Shown here piece by piece: positions 1 to 9,083 of a stretch of 64,000 bases of DNA. The notes under the pieces were generated by a model. It searched no databases, was not told the DNA's origin, and worked only from the letters and a program-made list of their open reading frames with translations. The stretch comes from Rhodospirillaceae bacterium (lineage in GTDB: Bacteria; Pseudomonadota; Alphaproteobacteria; Bin65): the NCBI GenBank assembly GCA_028819475.1, contig JAPPLJ010000036.1, positions 62,001 to 126,000 of the forward strand, read 5' to 3'. Made by a program: the position numbers and the translations under genes. Each line of letters opens with the position of its first letter. Positions within the stretch are counted from its first letter, which is position 1.

Positions 1-142
1 ACAAGTCGAGGCCGTGCCGGGCGACTCTGGGCCCCGGATCGGGGTCCGGGGCGGCACTGTGTTGCGTTCGGTGCGAGCCCGAAGCCCCATGACGAATCAT
101 TACGTTTCATGACAATTCATGACACCCGCACTGTCCTCTCCC
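1..142. other. Non-coding left edge with hairpin and CATGAC repeats
   Basis: No convincing gene is seen here. Bases 31-38 (GCCCCGGA) and 45-52 (TCCGGGGC) form a perfect 8-bp stem with a 6-base loop. No T-run follows, so it is not a classical terminator. CATGAC occurs three times, at 88, 108 and 118, in a locally AT-richer stretch. This may be regulatory DNA for a gene to the left of the window, but that cannot be tested here. Confidence 0.4.
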
Positions 143-295
143 CCGTCATTTCGACCGAACGAAGTGAGTGGAGAAATCTTTCCGGTTCAGCGCTTCGGAC
201 GTTGCACCGCGCCGGAACGATATCTCCGCTCCGCCCCGGCCCCTTCGAATTCGCTCAGGGCAGGCTCCGGGCCGGGGCTCCGGTCGATATGACGG
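143..295. repeat. Dispersed palindromic repeat, copy 1
   Basis: The element starts with CCGTCATTTCGACCGA and ends with CCGGTCGATATGACGG, which are near-perfect inverted ends. An inner pair, GGAGAAATC-TTTCCGG and CCGGAACGATATCTCC, extends the fold. A second copy lies at 62581-62703 with the same ends and a different loop. The loop here carries CCTTCGAATTCGCTCAGG, which resembles the end of a different palindromic repeat at 45294. It sits just past the stop codon of the methyltransferase gene. It looks like a REP/BIME-type non-autonomous repeat; no coding capacity is visible. Confidence 0.75.
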
Positions 296-337
296 AGCAG
301 GGAACGGAGGGCGGGCCGCCGGAACCAGGCTTCCCGG

Positions 338-2116
338 CTATCCGGGCTTGCGGACCCAGAACAGGTACATGCCGTCGAAGGTATCGGGATTGTCGCGCTC
401 GAACGCCGCCCAGGCCTGGAGGTCGAGCGCCGCCGACTCGCCGTGCCCGTCATTGACACTGGCCGCGAAGGCTTCGGCGATGTGCGGGCGCACGTCCATG
501 TGGAGGAACTCGAGTCCTTCCCCCTCCAGAAATTCGCCGATGGCCTCCAGCGTCAGCGGCGTTTCATGGGCGTGGAACAGCAGGTCGCGCACCTCGCTGA
601 GGGTGTAGAAATCCGCCGAATCCGCGAGCCCGCGTTCGAAATCGTCCTCCGGCCCGTCGGGAGTCTGGGCGAGAATGCGGGCGCGGACCGCGCGGACCGC
701 ATCCGGGTCGGCTCGGTCGATGCCTTCGGCGGCCAGTCGTTCGCGCAGTGCAGTCAGCCCGCGCCGGGCGGTCGCGCTGTAGAGGCCGACATACATCAGC
801 CCGCCGGGCCGCAGCCGGTCGAGCAGGATGCGCCAGCCGGCGAACGGATCGGCCATGTGGTGCAGGACGCCGATACATTCGATCAGGTCCGCCGGCCGGT
901 CGAACGGCGGCTCGAAGTCCGGCAGGTCGAGGATATCCGCCTGCCGGAACCGGATCGCGTCGAGGCGGTGCCGGCGCGCCTTCATGGCCGCGTAGCGCAG
1001 GCTGGCCCGGCTGAAATCGAACGCCAGCAGCCTGGCGTTCGGCGCGTAGGCCAGAGCGGCCTCGACCGCCTGCCGGCCCGTGCCGCAGCCCGCGATCAGG
1101 ATGCGCAGCGGGCCGCCGGTCCAGCCGCCGTCCGGTTGCGGCCCCCCGGACCCGCCGGCAATCCGGTCGAGAAACGCCCGCACGGCGCCGGCCAGCGGCG
1201 GCTGCACCCAGCCCCAGCGCGGGTAGGGGTTGGCCTCGTATTGCGCCGCTACGGCATCGCCGGTCCGGTCCGCGGCGGAGACGTCCGGGCCGAGATCCGC
1301 ATCGACCCGCGCCATCTCGTGCCGCTCGCGCCGGATGTTACCGGCCAGCCCGGCCAGCGCTTTCGGCAGCCGGTCGCCGTCGCCGCGGTCGTCGGCCGGA
1401 CACCAGCGTTCCGCCGGCAGGTACAGCGCCGCGGCGAAGCAGTGGGCCGGATCGGCCGGGTCCAGCCGGTCCACGGCCTTGCGCTCCGCGTCCGTAACCG
1501 GCCACACCCCTTCGTTCAGCCAGGTCTGCCGGGCCATCGCAGCGAGCAGGGCTTCGTCCTGTTCCGCCGGGTCCCGTTCCGCCGCCGGTTCGGCCATCGA
1601 TTCCAGCACCGTGCGGCGGCGCGCGACGAGCCAGGCTTCCAGGCCCGGTTCCCGGACCGGCGCCGCCTCCAGCAGGGCGGTCAGCAGGGCCGCCTCGTCC
1701 GTCCCGCGGGAGAAGGCCGGCGCTTCGCCGCGTTCGGCCAGCAGCAGGCCGGCCGCCCGGGCGAGCGGGTCGGCAGCCACCCGGTCGAGCCGCAGCGCCG
1801 CGGCCAGGCCGGCGGCGTCGACCCGCGAGAAGTTCACCGGCGTGACCGAAGCCAGGATATCCGACAGCTTGCGCGCCGATTCCGCCGAGCGCGGGTTGAG
1901 GGCGAGATGGGCGGCCAGCATCTCGATCGCCGCCATCGCATGGCCCCCGGAACCTGAATGGGCCAGCAGCACCCGGGCGAGCAGTACGGCGGCAGCGGCG
2001 TCCTTCGGCGCGCCGTCATGCGCCTCGCGCAGCAGCATCAGCGCGTAGCTCCGGTTGCCCCCGGCGAGCGCCCGCCGGGCCTGCGCGATCAGTCTTTTCG
2101 TACCGGCCCTGGCCAT
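338..2116 (-). CDS. SAM-dependent methyltransferase with helical N-terminal region
   Basis: This predicts a 592-residue protein. The first 280 or so residues are Ala/Leu/Arg-rich and helical, with TPR-like spacing near residues 20-90. The C-terminal half is a class I SAM methyltransferase: YEANPYPRW at about 293-301, the SAM-binding glycine motif IAGCGTGRQ at about 341-349, and a conserved ECIGVLHHMADP motif further on. Similar two-part proteins are common in alphaproteobacteria and lack an assigned substrate. The ATG at 2116 was chosen because longer readings overlap the permease upstream. It starts 8 bases after that permease stop, so it may be the last gene of the peptide-transport operon, with no obvious functional link. 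Confidence 0.85.
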   Translation of the reverse strand: MARAGTKRLIAQARRALAGGNRSYALMLLREAHDGAPKDAAAAVLLARVLLAHSGSGGHAMAAIEMLAAHLALNPRSAESARKLSDILASVTPVNFSRVDAAGLAAALRLDRVAADPLARAAGLLLAERGEAPAFSRGTDEAALLTALLEAAPVREPGLEAWLVARRRTVLESMAEPAAERDPAEQDEALLAAMARQTWLNEGVWPVTDAERKAVDRLDPADPAHCFAAALYLPAERWCPADDRGDGDRLPKALAGLAGNIRRERHEMARVDADLGPDVSAADRTGDAVAAQYEANPYPRWGWVQPPLAGAVRAFLDRIAGGSGGPQPDGGWTGGPLRILIAGCGTGRQAVEAALAYAPNARLLAFDFSRASLRYAAMKARRHRLDAIRFRQADILDLPDFEPPFDRPADLIECIGVLHHMADPFAGWRILLDRLRPGGLMYVGLYSATARRGLTALRERLAAEGIDRADPDAVRAVRARILAQTPDGPEDDFERGLADSADFYTLSEVRDLLFHAHETPLTLEAIGEFLEGEGLEFLHMDVRPHIAEAFAASVNDGHGESAALDLQAWAAFERDNPDTFDGMYLFWVRKPG

Positions 2117-2124
2117 CGCCGCCG

Positions 2125-3051
2125 TCAGTCGCTGAGCGCCCGCGGGTCGAGGGAGTCCTGCAGGCCGTCGCCGAGGAAGTTGAAGGCGATCACGGTGACG
2201 AAGATCATCAGGCCCGGCCAGATCATCAGCTGCGGGGCGCTGGAAAGCTGCTCCTGGGCCCCGGTCAGCATGTTGCCCCAGCTCGGGATCGGCGGCTGGA
2301 TGCCGAGGCCGAGGAAGCTCAGGACCGATTCGAACAGGATGATGCCGCCGACCGAGAGCGTCGTCGCGACGACGATCGGCGAGATCGCGTTGGGCAGGAT
2401 ATGGACGCGCATGACCCGCCACGGGCTGGCGCCCATGGCGATGGCCGCGCGGACGAATTCGCGCTCCTTGAGCGACAGGGTCGCGCCGCGCACCAGCCGG
2501 GCGACGCCGGTCCAGCCGAACAGCGCGGTGATGACGATGATGCGGTAAAGGCTGATATCGCCGCTGTTGGCGACCGAGGCCGGCAGGCCGAGCTTGGTCA
2601 GGTCGACCGCGGCGAGCACGATCAGCAATGGCAGGATCGGCAGGGCGATGACGCCGTCGGTGACGCGCATCAGCAGATCGTCGAGCCGGCCGCCGAAATA
2701 GCCGGCGACGATGCCGATGGCGGCGCCGATGATCGCCGAGAACACGGCGGCGACCAGCCCGACCAGCAGGGAAATCCGGCCGCCGTAGAGCAGGCGCACC
2801 AGCAGGTCGCGGCCGAGTTCGTCGGTGCCCAGCGGATGGGCCAGGCTCGGCCCCTGGAGGATCGCGCTCAGGTCGACATCGCGGATATCGGCGCCCAGCA
2901 GCCGCTCGACCGCCGGCGCGAAGACGGACGCAAGGATAAGCACCGCCAGGACGACGGCCGAGGCCACGGCGAGCCGGTGGCGCAGGAAGCGGCGCAGGAC
3001 CCGCAGCCGCAGCTCGTGCCGGCCGGCGACGGTAATCGCGGCGGCCGTCAT
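2125..3051 (-). CDS. Oligopeptide-type ABC transporter permease (DppC/OppC family)
   Basis: This is a 308-residue inner-membrane permease subunit of a peptide/nickel-type ABC importer. The N-terminal DppC-type segment has a first membrane span near residues 27-48 and a periplasmic loop containing HPLGTDELGRDLLVRLLYGGR, a hallmark of the family. The EAA loop region (about residues 190-225, with VRAAIAMGASPWRVMRVHILPN) contacts the ATPases. It follows the DppB-type gene by 10 bases on the same strand. No ATPase genes of the DppDF type lie in the window, so the ATP-binding subunits must be encoded elsewhere. Confidence 0.93.
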   Translation of the reverse strand: MTAAAITVAGRHELRLRVLRRFLRHRLAVASAVVLAVLILASVFAPAVERLLGADIRDVDLSAILQGPSLAHPLGTDELGRDLLVRLLYGGRISLLVGLVAAVFSAIIGAAIGIVAGYFGGRLDDLLMRVTDGVIALPILPLLIVLAAVDLTKLGLPASVANSGDISLYRIIVITALFGWTGVARLVRGATLSLKEREFVRAAIAMGASPWRVMRVHILPNAISPIVVATTLSVGGIILFESVLSFLGLGIQPPIPSWGNMLTGAQEQLSSAPQLMIWPGLMIFVTVIAFNFLGDGLQDSLDPRALSD

Positions 3052-3061
3052 GTTTCCGTTC

Positions 3062-4015
3062 TCATGTCAGGGCGATCCTGGGATCGAGCACGGCGTAGGC
3101 CACGTCTGCGCCGATATTGGCGGCAAGCGTCACGAAGGTGGCGAACAGCAGGCCGACCAGCGCGAGGTTGAAATCGTTGGCCAGGATCGAATCGTAGATC
3201 ATCTTGCCCATGCCCGGATAGGCGAACACCGTCTCGGTGATCAGCGCGCCGGAGAACAGCGTGCCGAAATCCAGCGCGATGATGGTGACGATCGGGATCA
3301 TGGCGTTGCGCAGGGCGTGGCCGGTCAGCACCCCGCGTTCGCTCACGCCCTTGGCGCGCGCGGTGCGGATGAAATCCTGGCGCATCACCGCCATGGTCTC
3401 GGCGCGCACGAAGCGGGTGAAGCCGGCGACGTTGAGCAATGTCAGCGACAGCACCGGCAGGACGAGATATTGCAGCCGGTCCCAGAAGCCGCCCTTGCCG
3501 ATGGTCTCCAGCCCGCCGGCCGGAAACCAGCCGAGCCAGACCGCGAAGACGAAGATCAGGATCAGCGCCAGCCAGAAGGGCGGCGCCGAGCGGCCGGCGA
3601 AGCTGAACAGGTTGATCGCGTAATCGTGCAGCGAATAGGGCCGGGCCGCCGCCCAGACGCCGAGCGGAATGGCGATGGCCGCGGAGAGCACGAAGCTGAT
3701 TCCCATCAGCAGCAGCGTGCGCTCGAGATGCGGGCCCATGACGTCCAGGACCGGCCGGCTGTGGGTGCGCGAGAAGCCGAAATCGCCGCCCAGCGCCGCG
3801 CTCAGCCAGTTCCAGTAGCGCTCGCCGATCGGCAGGTCGAGGCCGTAGAGCGCGCGCAGGCGGGCGGCGTCGTCCGGCGTCAGCTTCGGATCGGAGGCGA
3901 TCATGATGTCGATCGGATCGCCCGGCATCAGCCCGATCAGGGCGTAGACCAGGAAGGACATGATCGCGATCACCGCCAGCGACTGCATCAGCCGGCGGAT
4001 CAGGAAGGCGCTCAT
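3062..4015 (-). CDS. Oligopeptide-type ABC transporter permease (DppB/OppB family)
   Basis: This is a 317-residue integral membrane permease that pairs with the DppC-like protein. It begins with a typical DppB N-terminus (one span at about 9-30, then LIGLMPGDPIDIM) and contains the EAA-loop signature RAKGVSERGVLTGHALRNA near residue 220. Its ATG overlaps the stop codon of the binding-protein gene, consistent with translational coupling. Gene order binding protein, DppB, DppC is standard for the family. The transported compound cannot be read from the sequence. Confidence 0.93.
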   Translation of the reverse strand: MSAFLIRRLMQSLAVIAIMSFLVYALIGLMPGDPIDIMIASDPKLTPDDAARLRALYGLDLPIGERYWNWLSAALGGDFGFSRTHSRPVLDVMGPHLERTLLLMGISFVLSAAIAIPLGVWAAARPYSLHDYAINLFSFAGRSAPPFWLALILIFVFAVWLGWFPAGGLETIGKGGFWDRLQYLVLPVLSLTLLNVAGFTRFVRAETMAVMRQDFIRTARAKGVSERGVLTGHALRNAMIPIVTIIALDFGTLFSGALITETVFAYPGMGKMIYDSILANDFNLALVGLLFATFVTLAANIGADVAYAVLDPRIALT

Positions 4016-5724
4016 TGCTGCTTCGCGTCAGCGCCGGCGCGCCAGTCCTCCACCCACAGGGTCGTGGAAAATTGATGCCCGGTCGGCCGGATGCCCGCCA
4101 GCCAGCGCGGGATCACATAGGGATTGGCGCGGAAATAGAGCGGCAGGACCGGCAGTTCCTCGGCGTAGATCTGCTGGATGCGCCGCCAGATCGGCAGGCG
4201 GTCCTTCAGCGTCAGGGTCACTTCGAGCGTTTCGATCAGCCGGTCCATCTCGGCATTGCGGAAACCGGGGAAGTTCTGGCCCGACCAGTTGTTCTTCGCC
4301 GTCGGAATTTCCGACGAATGCAACGTGCCGCGCGGGTTCGATTCCGGCGCCGAGATCCAGGCATACATTGCCATCGCCGGGAACTGGCGCTGGGTCACGG
4401 TGCGGCCGAAATAGACCCGGGCCGGCTGGGTCTTGAGCCGGATTTCGACTCCGATGCGCCGCCAGTATGCTTGCAGGATTTCCATGACCTGCTCGCGCAC
4501 CCGGTGCCCCGATGTGGTCATCAGGGACAGGCTCAGCCGCTCGCCCTTGGCGTTGTAGCGCCAGCCGTCGCCACGCCGCTTCCAGCCGGCGGCGTCGAGC
4601 AGCGCCGCCGCTTTCTTCGGGTCGAACGGATAGGTCGTCACCTCCTTCGACGCCACCCGGTCAAGCGGGCTGATGTTGGTATCGGCGACCGGCTGGAGGC
4701 CGCGGAACAGCTGCGCACTCATGCGCTTGCGGTCCATGCCGTAGGCCAGCGCCCGGCGGACCCGCCGGTCCTTCAGGATCGGGTTGTCGAGGTTGAAATC
4801 GATATGCTCGTAGATCAGCCCGGCCTTGAAGATGAAGCGGTAGCGGTTCGCCGCCCGGCGTTGCAGCGCGTTCGCCTGGTCGAGCGACAGGCCGAGTTCG
4901 CCGGCCGCATAGTCGATGCCGCCGGCGCGCAGGTTGGCTTCCAGCGCCGCGGTGTTGCCGATGACCCGGACGACGATGCGCCTGAATGACGGCGCCTTGC
5001 CCCACCAGGTCTCGTTCGGCACCAGCTCGACATGGGAGCCGGAGACGATGCGCGCAATCCGGTACGGCCCGTAATAGAGGCCGGGATTGGCCGGGTCGCG
5101 GTCGTAGGTCGTGCGCTGCCGGTATTCCTTCGGCTCCCGGAACGCGTCGGTTTCGAGATGCGCGGGCATCGGGTCGGGCACGAGCTGGTTGTAGTCGTAG
5201 CGCAGCTTGTCCAGCACCTGGACGAAGGTCCGGTCGTCGATGCGCTCGATGGCGACGGTGCGCAGGAACGGCTCGCGGCCGGCGACGCCGCTCTGCGGAT
5301 GGCGGCCGACCTTCCAGGCGAAGACGACGTCGTCCACGCTGACCGGCCGGCCGTCGCCCCATTTCGCGCCCCTGCGGATGCGCCAGGTGATGCGCAGGCC
5401 CTGCTTGCCCTTGAGTTCGCCCTCGTCGAAGGTCACGACCTGCGCGCCGCCGTTCTCGACCGTGGGCAGGGTCTCGCACAGCAGGCAGACCAGCTTCCAT
5501 TCCCGGTCGAAGGTGACGAAGGGCCGCCGCGCCATGGCCAGGATGTAGCTCTTGGCCAGCATCGAATCGATCATCGGGTTGAAGGTCGACGGGAACTGGG
5601 TAATGCCGATGGTGAGCCCGTCGCGCGCCTTCTCCTGGGACTGCGCCGGCGCCGCAGCCGCGAGGAGCATCAGCATGAGTATGACTGCCCGGATCATGCC
5701 GCGCAGATTGGCCGAAGCCCGCAT
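4012..5724 (-). CDS. ABC transporter periplasmic binding protein, peptide family 5
   Basis: This is a protein of about 570 residues with a Sec signal peptide (hydrophobic stretch MIRAVILMLMLLAAAAP, cleavage near AQSQ). The SBP_bac_5 fold is shown by ITQFPSTFNPMIDS near the N-terminus, RPVSVDDVVFAWK about one third in, and FNLDNPILKDRRVRRALAYG in the middle. It captures peptides or another oligomeric solute for the two permeases that follow. Start choice is uncertain: TTG at 5733, ATG at 5724 and ATG at 5697 are all in frame and none has a strong Shine-Dalgarno. ATG 5724 was chosen because it gives a basic n-region. Confidence 0.9.
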   Translation of the reverse strand: MRASANLRGMIRAVILMLMLLAAAAPAQSQEKARDGLTIGITQFPSTFNPMIDSMLAKSYILAMARRPFVTFDREWKLVCLLCETLPTVENGGAQVVTFDEGELKGKQGLRITWRIRRGAKWGDGRPVSVDDVVFAWKVGRHPQSGVAGREPFLRTVAIERIDDRTFVQVLDKLRYDYNQLVPDPMPAHLETDAFREPKEYRQRTTYDRDPANPGLYYGPYRIARIVSGSHVELVPNETWWGKAPSFRRIVVRVIGNTAALEANLRAGGIDYAAGELGLSLDQANALQRRAANRYRFIFKAGLIYEHIDFNLDNPILKDRRVRRALAYGMDRKRMSAQLFRGLQPVADTNISPLDRVASKEVTTYPFDPKKAAALLDAAGWKRRGDGWRYNAKGERLSLSLMTTSGHRVREQVMEILQAYWRRIGVEIRLKTQPARVYFGRTVTQRQFPAMAMYAWISAPESNPRGTLHSSEIPTAKNNWSGQNFPGFRNAEMDRLIETLEVTLTLKDRLPIWRRIQQIYAEELPVLPLYFRANPYVIPRWLAGIRPTGHQFSTTLWVEDWRAGADAKQQ

Positions 5725-5859
5725 CCGGCGCAATCGCCTATGCGCCGCCCCGGCCGGGATTTGCTGCGCGGCGCAGGCCGGCGCCGCGGAGAAACCGCCC
5801 TACGAAATCGAGTGATTCTCGGGACGCGACGATGACTGTGCCGCGCCGGGGAATCCCCG

Positions 5860-7224
5860 CTAATACGCGCAGGCGCTCCAGATGCGGTCGATGTCGCCGG
5901 CCCAGGCGCCGGCATAGTCTTCGAGCAGGAGGTCGGCCGGGCTCGTGCCGGCGGCGGCGCGGTCGTGCAGCACCTGGAGGAAGCCGGTTTCGTCGTTGCC
6001 GGCCTTGTCGAGCGCCCGGCGCGCCGACAGGCCGGCCTGGGCGATCTCCAGCGCGCGCAGGGCGAGGTCCTGCACCGTGCCGGAGCGGAACCGGGCCTGG
6101 AAGCCGTGCTTCGCTACGTCGGCGCACAGGGCCTGGCGCTCTTCGGCGGACCAGTCCTTCACCATGTCCCAGGCGGCGTCGAGCGCCGTTCCGTCATACA
6201 GCAGGCCGACCCAGAAAGCCGGCAGGCCGCACAGGCTCTTCCACGGCCCGCCGTCGGCGCCGCGCATCTCCAGGAAGGTCTTGGCGCGCACCTCGGGGAA
6301 GGCGGTCGTCATATGGTCGGCCCAGTCGGAGAGCGTCGGCGTCTCGCCGGGCAGCGCCGGCAGCCGGCCGGCCATGAAATCGCGGAAGGACTGGCCGCTG
6401 GCGTCGAGGTAGCGGCCGCCGCGATAGACGAAATACATCGGCACATCGAGGATGTAGTCGACCCAGCGCTCGAAGCCGAAGCCGTCCTCGAACACGAAGG
6501 GCAGCATGCCGGTGCGGTCCGGGTCGGTATCGGTCCAGATATGGGCGCGCCAGCTCCGGAAGCCGTTGGGCCGGCCCTCGGTGAAGGGCGAGTTGGCGAA
6601 CAGGGCCGTCGCGACCGGCTGGAGCGCCAGGCCGACGCGGAACTTCTTCACCATGTCGGCTTCGGAGGCGTAGTCCAGGTTGACCTGCACCGTGCAGGTC
6701 CGGACCATCATGTCGAGACCGAGACTGCCCTTCTTCGGCATGTAGTCGCGCATGATGCGGTAGCGGCCCTTGGGCATCCAGGGCATGTCCTCGCGCCGCC
6801 ACTTCGGATCGAAGCCGAGGCCGATCAGCCCGGCGCCCAGTTCCTTGGTCACCTCTTCGGCTTCGGCGAGATGGGTGTGAACCTCGTCGCAGGTCTGGTG
6901 GATGGTCTCCAGCGGCGCGCCCGACAGTTCGAGCTGCCCGCCCGGTTCGAGGCTGACGGACGCGCCGTCGCGCTTCAGGCCGATGACGGTCTCGCCTTCG
7001 CGCACCGGGTCCCAGCCGAAGCGCTCCAGCCCTTCTAGCAGCGCCCGGATGCCGCAATCGCCGTCATAGGGCAGGCGGCGGTAATCGTCCCAGCGGAAGG
7101 CGAATTTCTCGTGCTCGGTGCCGATGCGCCAGTCCGCCGGCGGTTTGCACCCCTGTTCGACGCTCTCGACAAGTTGCGCTCCGGACTGCACCGGCTCGGC
7201 ATTTGCAGCGGCAGGGATGGACAT
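5860..7224 (-). CDS. gshA: Glutamate-cysteine ligase, plant/alphaproteobacterial type
   Basis: This 454-residue enzyme joins glutamate and cysteine with ATP, the first step of glutathione synthesis, in the cytoplasm. The fold is the GCS2-like plant type: IGTEHEKFAF near residue 36, LKRDGASVSLEPGGQLELSG near 85-104, and the RTCTVQVNLDY segment near 180 are family hallmarks. Length matches alphaproteobacterial GshA (about 450). It is the last of four minus-strand genes and follows rsmE by 57 bases, a pairing common in alphaproteobacteria. No gshB is present in the window. Confidence 0.95.
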   Translation of the reverse strand: MSIPAAANAEPVQSGAQLVESVEQGCKPPADWRIGTEHEKFAFRWDDYRRLPYDGDCGIRALLEGLERFGWDPVREGETVIGLKRDGASVSLEPGGQLELSGAPLETIHQTCDEVHTHLAEAEEVTKELGAGLIGLGFDPKWRREDMPWMPKGRYRIMRDYMPKKGSLGLDMMVRTCTVQVNLDYASEADMVKKFRVGLALQPVATALFANSPFTEGRPNGFRSWRAHIWTDTDPDRTGMLPFVFEDGFGFERWVDYILDVPMYFVYRGGRYLDASGQSFRDFMAGRLPALPGETPTLSDWADHMTTAFPEVRAKTFLEMRGADGGPWKSLCGLPAFWVGLLYDGTALDAAWDMVKDWSAEERQALCADVAKHGFQARFRSGTVQDLALRALEIAQAGLSARRALDKAGNDETGFLQVLHDRAAAGTSPADLLLEDYAGAWAGDIDRIWSACAY

Positions 7225-7281
7225 GCGCAGCGATCCGGATTTCGGCGGCAGGGGCGGCGAACGGACGATCAGTCCGCCATG

Positions 7282-8058
7282 TCAGTCCAACGGAGCGGTC
7301 CAGTCGCCCAGCACGGCCTGCCAGCACGCCAGCGCCGCAATCGCGGCGGTATCGGCGCGGAGCAGGCGCCCGCCGAGCCCGACCGGCGTGACATTGGGGA
7401 AACGGCGCAGAAGGTCAAGCTCCTCCGGCGCATAGCCGCCCTCCGGCCCGACGAAGACGGCCCAAGGCCGGCCGCGTGTATCGCCGCGCCGGCGCAGCGT
7501 GTCGACGATCGGGATGCCGGTCTGCGTCTCGTCGAGCAGCAGGATCTGGCGATCGGCCGGCCATCCGGTCATCAGGGCATCCAGCTTCACGGCCGGAAAC
7601 ACGGCCGGGACGGTGAGCCGCGCGCATTGCTCGGCGGCTTCGACGGCGTTGGCACGGAGCCGCGCCTCGTTGACCCGCGCGACTTGCGTATGGCGGGTGA
7701 GGACCGGCTGGAGGGCGGAAACCCCGAGCTCCGACGCCTTCTGGGCGACGAAATCGATCCGCGCCTTCTTGACCGGGGCGAAGCACAGCCAGAGGTCGGG
7801 CTCCGGTTGCTGGCGGCGGGTCTGCACGGTGACCGCCAGCGCGGCGCCCCTTCTGCCGAGCGCTTCGACGGTCGCCAGCCATTCGCCGTCGCGGCCGTTG
7901 AACAGCCTGACCGCGGCGCCGGCCGGCGTGCGCATCACGTTTCTCAGATAGTGGTGCTGCTCTGCGCTCGGCGCGACGGTTGCGCCGGCCGCCAGCGGCG
8001 CCTCGACATAAAGGCGGATGGCGGGGCTGCCGGGCGCTTCGGTCTCCGGCGCCGTCAT
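7282..8058 (-). CDS. rsmE: 16S rRNA (uracil-1498 N3)-methyltransferase
   Basis: This is a 258-residue SPOUT-class methyltransferase that modifies U1498 of 16S rRNA. An N-terminal PUA-like part (QHHYLRNVMRTPAGAAVRLFNG at about 28-49) is followed by the knotted catalytic domain, with VKKARIDFVAQKASELGV, FVGPEGGYAPEELDLL and the terminal LGGRLLRADTAAIAAL motif. The start ATG at 8058 overlaps the stop of the preceding dehydratase gene (ATGA), and longer readings only shadow that gene. It lies between the dehydratase and gshA. Confidence 0.95.
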   Translation of the reverse strand: MTAPETEAPGSPAIRLYVEAPLAAGATVAPSAEQHHYLRNVMRTPAGAAVRLFNGRDGEWLATVEALGRRGAALAVTVQTRRQQPEPDLWLCFAPVKKARIDFVAQKASELGVSALQPVLTRHTQVARVNEARLRANAVEAAEQCARLTVPAVFPAVKLDALMTGWPADRQILLLDETQTGIPIVDTLRRRGDTRGRPWAVFVGPEGGYAPEELDLLRRFPNVTPVGLGGRLLRADTAAIAALACWQAVLGDWTAPLD

Positions 8059-9083
8059 GCCGCGGCGTCCAGGCGCGTCTGCGCGGCGGCGAGATGGCCG
8101 GCGAACCCGGCCGGGTCGATATTGGCCCCGCAGACGATCAGGCCGACCGCCTTGCCGCGCAGCCGCTCGTGCAACGGCCCGGCCAGCGCCGCGAGGGCTG
8201 CCGCGCCGGCCGGTTCGACCGCCAGCTTGAGCCGGCTGAATGTGGTCAGCATGGCGTCCTGCAAGACGTCGTCGGACACCGTGACGATCTCTTCGACCAG
8301 TTGCCGGACGATGCCGAATGAGTAGGGCAGGTGGAGCGGTGCGCCCAGGCTGTCGGCGATGGTCGATACGGCGACGCTGTCGAGCGGCGCGCCCCGGGCG
8401 AGGCTGTCGCGCATGCCGCAGGCGCCGTCCGGCTCGACGCCGTAGATCGCCGCCGTCGAACCGGCGAGGCGGAAGCCGGTCGCCACGCCGGCGATCAGGC
8501 CGCCGCCGCCGACCGGCACGATCACGGCGTCCAGGTCCGGCGCCTGACGGGCGAATTCCAGGCCAAGCGTCGCCGTCCCCGAGATCGTGTCCGGCCCTTC
8601 GAAGGGATGGATGACGGCGCGGCCCTCCTCGTCGCGGATGCGCGCCATCTCGGCGAAGGCGGCGCGGATATCGTCGGCCAGCACCACTCCGGCGCCCAGT
8701 TCCCGGCATTGGGCGATGCGGAACGGGTTGGCCGCCCTGTGCATGACGACCTTCGCATCGACGCCGAGCGACCGGCCGGCATAGGCGACCGCGATGGCGT
8801 GGTTGCCGGCGCTGACCGCGGTGACGCCGGCCGCGCGCCGTGCCGCGTCGAGGGCCAGGATGTTGGCCAGCGCGCCACGCGGCTTGAAGCTGCCGGTCCG
8901 TTGCAGCAACTCCAGTTTCAGGATTGCCCGCGTGCCGGCGCCGAGCAGGGCATCCTTCGCGACACCCGACCATTCCAGCACCGGCGTTTCGACGACCCAC
9001 GGCGCGATGGCGGCGCGCGTCGCCTCGATCCGGTCGAGGGTCAGCGCCCGCCCGGATGACGCATCGTTCGGCGCGTCATTCAT
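8055..9083 (-). CDS. PLP-dependent threonine/serine dehydratase-like protein
   Basis: This is a 342-residue fold-type II PLP enzyme. The Schiff-base lysine lies in GSFKPRGA (Lys about 67). The phosphate-binding loop is [11 protein letters not shown] in the middle, and [10 protein letters not shown] is present as in threonine dehydratases. It lacks the C-terminal regulatory ACT domain of biosynthetic IlvA, so a catabolic threonine/serine dehydratase or racemase-like role is more likely. It overlaps both neighbours by 4 bases (ubiD upstream, rsmE downstream), so all are probably translated from one message. Exact substrate is unknown. Confidence 0.88.
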   Translation of the reverse strand: MNDAPNDASSGRALTLDRIEATRAAIAPWVVETPVLEWSGVAKDALLGAGTRAILKLELLQRTGSFKPRGALANILALDAARRAAGVTAVSAGNHAIAVAYAGRSLGVDAKVVMHRAANPFRIAQCRELGAGVVLADDIRAAFAEMARIRDEEGRAVIHPFEGPDTISGTATLGLEFARQAPDLDAVIVPVGGGGLIAGVATGFRLAGSTAAIYGVEPDGACGMRDSLARGAPLDSVAVSTIADSLGAPLHLPYSFGIVRQLVEEIVTVSDDVLQDAMLTTFSRLKLAVEPAGAAALAALAGPLHERLRGKAVGLIVCGANIDPAGFAGHLAAAQTRLDAAA

